Shown in pieces: positions 62,067 through 63,454 of a stretch of DNA of 63,454 nucleotides; within the stretch, counting starts at the first letter, position 1, and each line of letters begins with the position of its first letter. The translations under genes were made by a program, and so were the position numbers. The stretch lies in contig NZ_VTXD01000032.1 of the NCBI RefSeq assembly GCF_013114625.1, forward strand, positions 1-63,454. The letters run 5' to 3'. Under the pieces are notes generated by a model. It ran no database searches. It worked only from the letters and a program-made list of their open reading frames with translations, and was not told the DNA's origin. This DNA comes from Vibrio sp. 99-70-13A1 (GTDB taxonomy: Bacteria; Pseudomonadota; Gammaproteobacteria; Enterobacterales; Vibrionaceae).

Positions 62067-62401
62067 GCTAGACCTTTCATATGAAAACAACGCGCCAACA
62101 TTCTCTTACTTCGTTATATCTTTCAAGAATATTAATAACGAAATGCGCTCAAACTCCACAATGTAAGCTGTTCGTTACAAATGACTCTATGCTCAGTTAA
62201 ATCTATGGCTAAATACTTGAACAAGCACTGAGCTCTAGCGTAGATAACATTTCCTCACTGAATCAATTAGGTGACATACCTCGACAAAATAAATTTATAA
62301 ATCTAGCGAATGTTATGAGTATTATGCAATGATATCTAAATGAGTCTGACCTAATTCTACGGCTGTTTCTAACCTAGTTTTCTCAACCAAAGGAAAAGGT
62401 T
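62067..62401. promoter_or_regulatory. Upstream region of the two-component operon and the small CxxC gene
   Basis: This 335-nt divergent gap has two inverted repeats. TTCGTTAT-N17-ATAACGAA spans 62110-62142, 44-76 nt before the regulator start. TGTAA-N8-TTACA spans 62162-62179 and is extended by GTTACAAAT at 62174-62182, shared with the PTS-gene operator candidate. I cannot place promoters reliably. No other gene is visible. Confidence 0.45.
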
Positions 62402-62638
62402 ATGTCTGGATTTCCAGCGACTCATTTTTGTAAAACGTGCAATAAAGAAACGCCACATAGTGAAGTTCTTGTTCGCCAAACAAGCAGCTATGATACCGAC
62501 ACAACTTTGTTAGGAAGAATAAAGCTGTTTGCTAATTCAATTATCAATGGTGGTCATTACTACAACATGGATCGTTACGTTGAATGTAAGGTCTGTGGGA
62601 CTAGAGAACTTGATAATTGGGGAAAGGAGTTCGAGTAA
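62402..62638 (+). CDS. Small CxxC/CxxC (zinc-ribbon-like) protein of unknown function
   Basis: This 78-aa protein has CKTCNKETPHSEV near residue 10 and VECKVCGTREL near residue 62, two CxxC knuckles that would make a zinc ribbon. I do not recognise the family and assign no function. Support for a real gene comes from AAGGAAAAGGTT just before ATG, a terminator right after the stop, and its place in an otherwise empty gap. It stands alone between the two-component operon (divergent) and tkt (convergent). Confidence 0.8.
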   Translation: MSGFPATHFCKTCNKETPHSEVLVRQTSSYDTDTTLLGRIKLFANSIINGGHYYNMDRYVECKVCGTRELDNWGKEFE

Positions 62639-62660
62639 CTCATGTTTCTGAAAGCCAAAT

Positions 62661-62690
62661 AAAAAACCGAGCCAATGGCTCGGTTTTTTT
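62661..62690. terminator. Bidirectional terminator between the CxxC gene and tkt
   Basis: AAAAAACCGAGCCA/TGGCTCGGTTTTTT is a 14-bp perfect palindrome with A6 and T7 tracts, serving both convergent genes. Confidence 0.9.
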
Positions 62691-62712
62691 CTGTTCATAT
62701 TACTGCTAATTA

Positions 62713-63454
62713 TTAAGCTAGAAGCTCTTTTGCAGTGTTTACTACGTTTTCAGTAGTGAAACCGAACATCTTGAATAGTTCACCTGCTGGTGCAGATTCG
62801 CCGAACGTTGTCATACCGATGATCTTGCCACCGAAACCAACGTACTTGTACCAGAAGTCAGCGATGCCAGCTTCTACTGCGATACGCGCTGTAACGTCAG
62901 ATGGAAGTACAGACTCACGGTACTGCGCGTCTTGCTTGTCGAATGCGTCAGTTGCGGGCATAGATACTACGCGTACCGCTTTGCCTTCAGCTGTTAGTTC
63001 AGCCGCAGCACTTACCGCTAGCTCAACTTCAGAACCTGTCGCAATGATGATTAGCTCTGGCTTACCAGCACAATCTTTTAAGATGTAACCACCCTTAGCG
63101 ATGTTAGCTACTTGCTCAGCGTCACGGTCTTGCTGTGCAAGGTTTTGACGAGAGAAGATAAGCGCAGAAGGACCATCTTTACGCTCAATTGCCAGTTTCC
63201 AAGCAACAGCAGACTCAACTTGGTCACATGGACGCCATGTGCTCATGTTTGGAGTCAGGCGTAGAGAAGCGATTTGCTCAACTGGTTGGTGAGTTGGACC
63301 ATCTTCGCCTAGGCCGATAGAATCATGCGTGTAAACTTGGATGTTCTGAATTTTCATCAGAGCAGCCATACGCATAGCGTTACGCGCGTATTCCATGAAC
63401 ATTAGGAACGTTGCGCCGTATGGTACGAAACCACCGTGCAGAGCGATACCGTTC
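62713..63454 (-). CDS. tkt: Transketolase (C-terminal part, continues beyond the window)
   Basis: It moves two-carbon ketol units in the non-oxidative pentose phosphate pathway with thiamine diphosphate. Only the C-terminal 246 or so codons are present; the frame runs off the right edge (N-terminal side) starting NGIALHGGFVPYGATFLMF. Visible are the pyrimidine-domain segment THDSIGLGEDGPTHQPVEQ and the C-terminal TGSEVELAVSAAAEL and VGFGGKIIGMTTFGESAPA. The missing cofactor domain lies outside. The place next to epd-pgk-fbaA is conserved; only the 57-62.6 kb genes intervene. Confidence 0.97.
   Translation of the reverse strand, partial: NGIALHGGFVPYGATFLMFMEYARNAMRMAALMKIQNIQVYTHDSIGLGEDGPTHQPVEQIASLRLTPNMSTWRPCDQVESAVAWKLAIERKDGPSALIFSRQNLAQQDRDAEQVANIAKGGYILKDCAGKPELIIIATGSEVELAVSAAAELTAEGKAVRVVSMPATDAFDKQDAQYRESVLPSDVTARIAVEAGIADFWYKYVGFGGKIIGMTTFGESAPAGELFKMFGFTTENVVNTAKELLA

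Overview
The window is a chromosomal core segment of a low-GC member of the Vibrionaceae, most likely Aliivibrio or a close Vibrio relative. This rests on gene order (tRNA-Arg/tRNA-Ser array, csrA, lysC, alaS, recA, pncC, mutS, rpoS; rpoE-rseABC-lepAB-rnc-era-recO-pdxJ-acpS; zapA-6S RNA-fau-rpiA-serA; yggE-argP-argO-mscS-fbaA-pgk-epd-tkt) and on protein sequences that resemble E. coli and Vibrio orthologues throughout. No prophage, insertion sequence, transposase or CRISPR array is visible. The species cannot be fixed from sequence reading alone.

Layout. Positions 1-1333 hold seven tRNA-Arg(ACG) and two tRNA-Ser(GCU) genes on the minus strand, with a near-consensus promoter. Positions 1.6-10.6 kb carry csrA, lysC, alaS, recA with an SOS promoter, pncC, and divergent mutS. 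Positions 10.7-20.9 kb are a long minus-strand run: rpoS, nlpD, pcm, surE, truD, ispF, ispD, ftsB, eno, pyrG, mazG. Positions 21-27.8 kb carry relA, rlmD and divergent barA, with a 124-bp imperfect palindrome next to relA. Positions 27.9-37.2 kb are the acpS-pdxJ-recO-era-rnc-lepB-lepA-rseC-rseB-rseA-rpoE block, headed by a recognisable sigma-E promoter and divergent from nadB.

Positions 39.3-49.2 kb carry ygfX-sdhE, ygfZ with a YbaK-like deacylase, ytfK, the ubiquinone hydroxylases ubiI and ubiH, ygfB, zapA, 6S RNA, fau, rpiA and serA. A gene-poor stretch at 41.6-42.15 kb holds a candidate small RNA and a structured ytfK leader. Positions 49.4-56.8 kb carry yggE, argP/argO, mscS and the fbaA-pgk-epd glycolytic cluster.

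The least ordinary part is 56.9-62.7 kb, between epd and tkt. A PtsG-like glucose-family PTS permease lies downstream of a tightly overlapping operon: an OmpR-family response regulator, a membrane histidine kinase and a periplasmic glucose-type solute-binding protein with no ABC permease. A GTTACAAAT motif occurs upstream of both units. I infer a periplasmic sugar-sensing module that may control the adjacent PTS permease. A small CxxC/CxxC protein of unknown function follows.

Regulation is a strong theme. CsrA and BarA belong to one carbon-storage circuit. RelA and YtfK concern (p)ppGpp, and RpoS and RpoE are the stationary-phase and envelope-stress sigma factors. 6S RNA modulates RNA polymerase, ArgP controls argO, and recA carries a LexA box. 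Expected neighbours missing from their usual places are recX (between recA and alaS) and pepP (between ygfB and ubiH).
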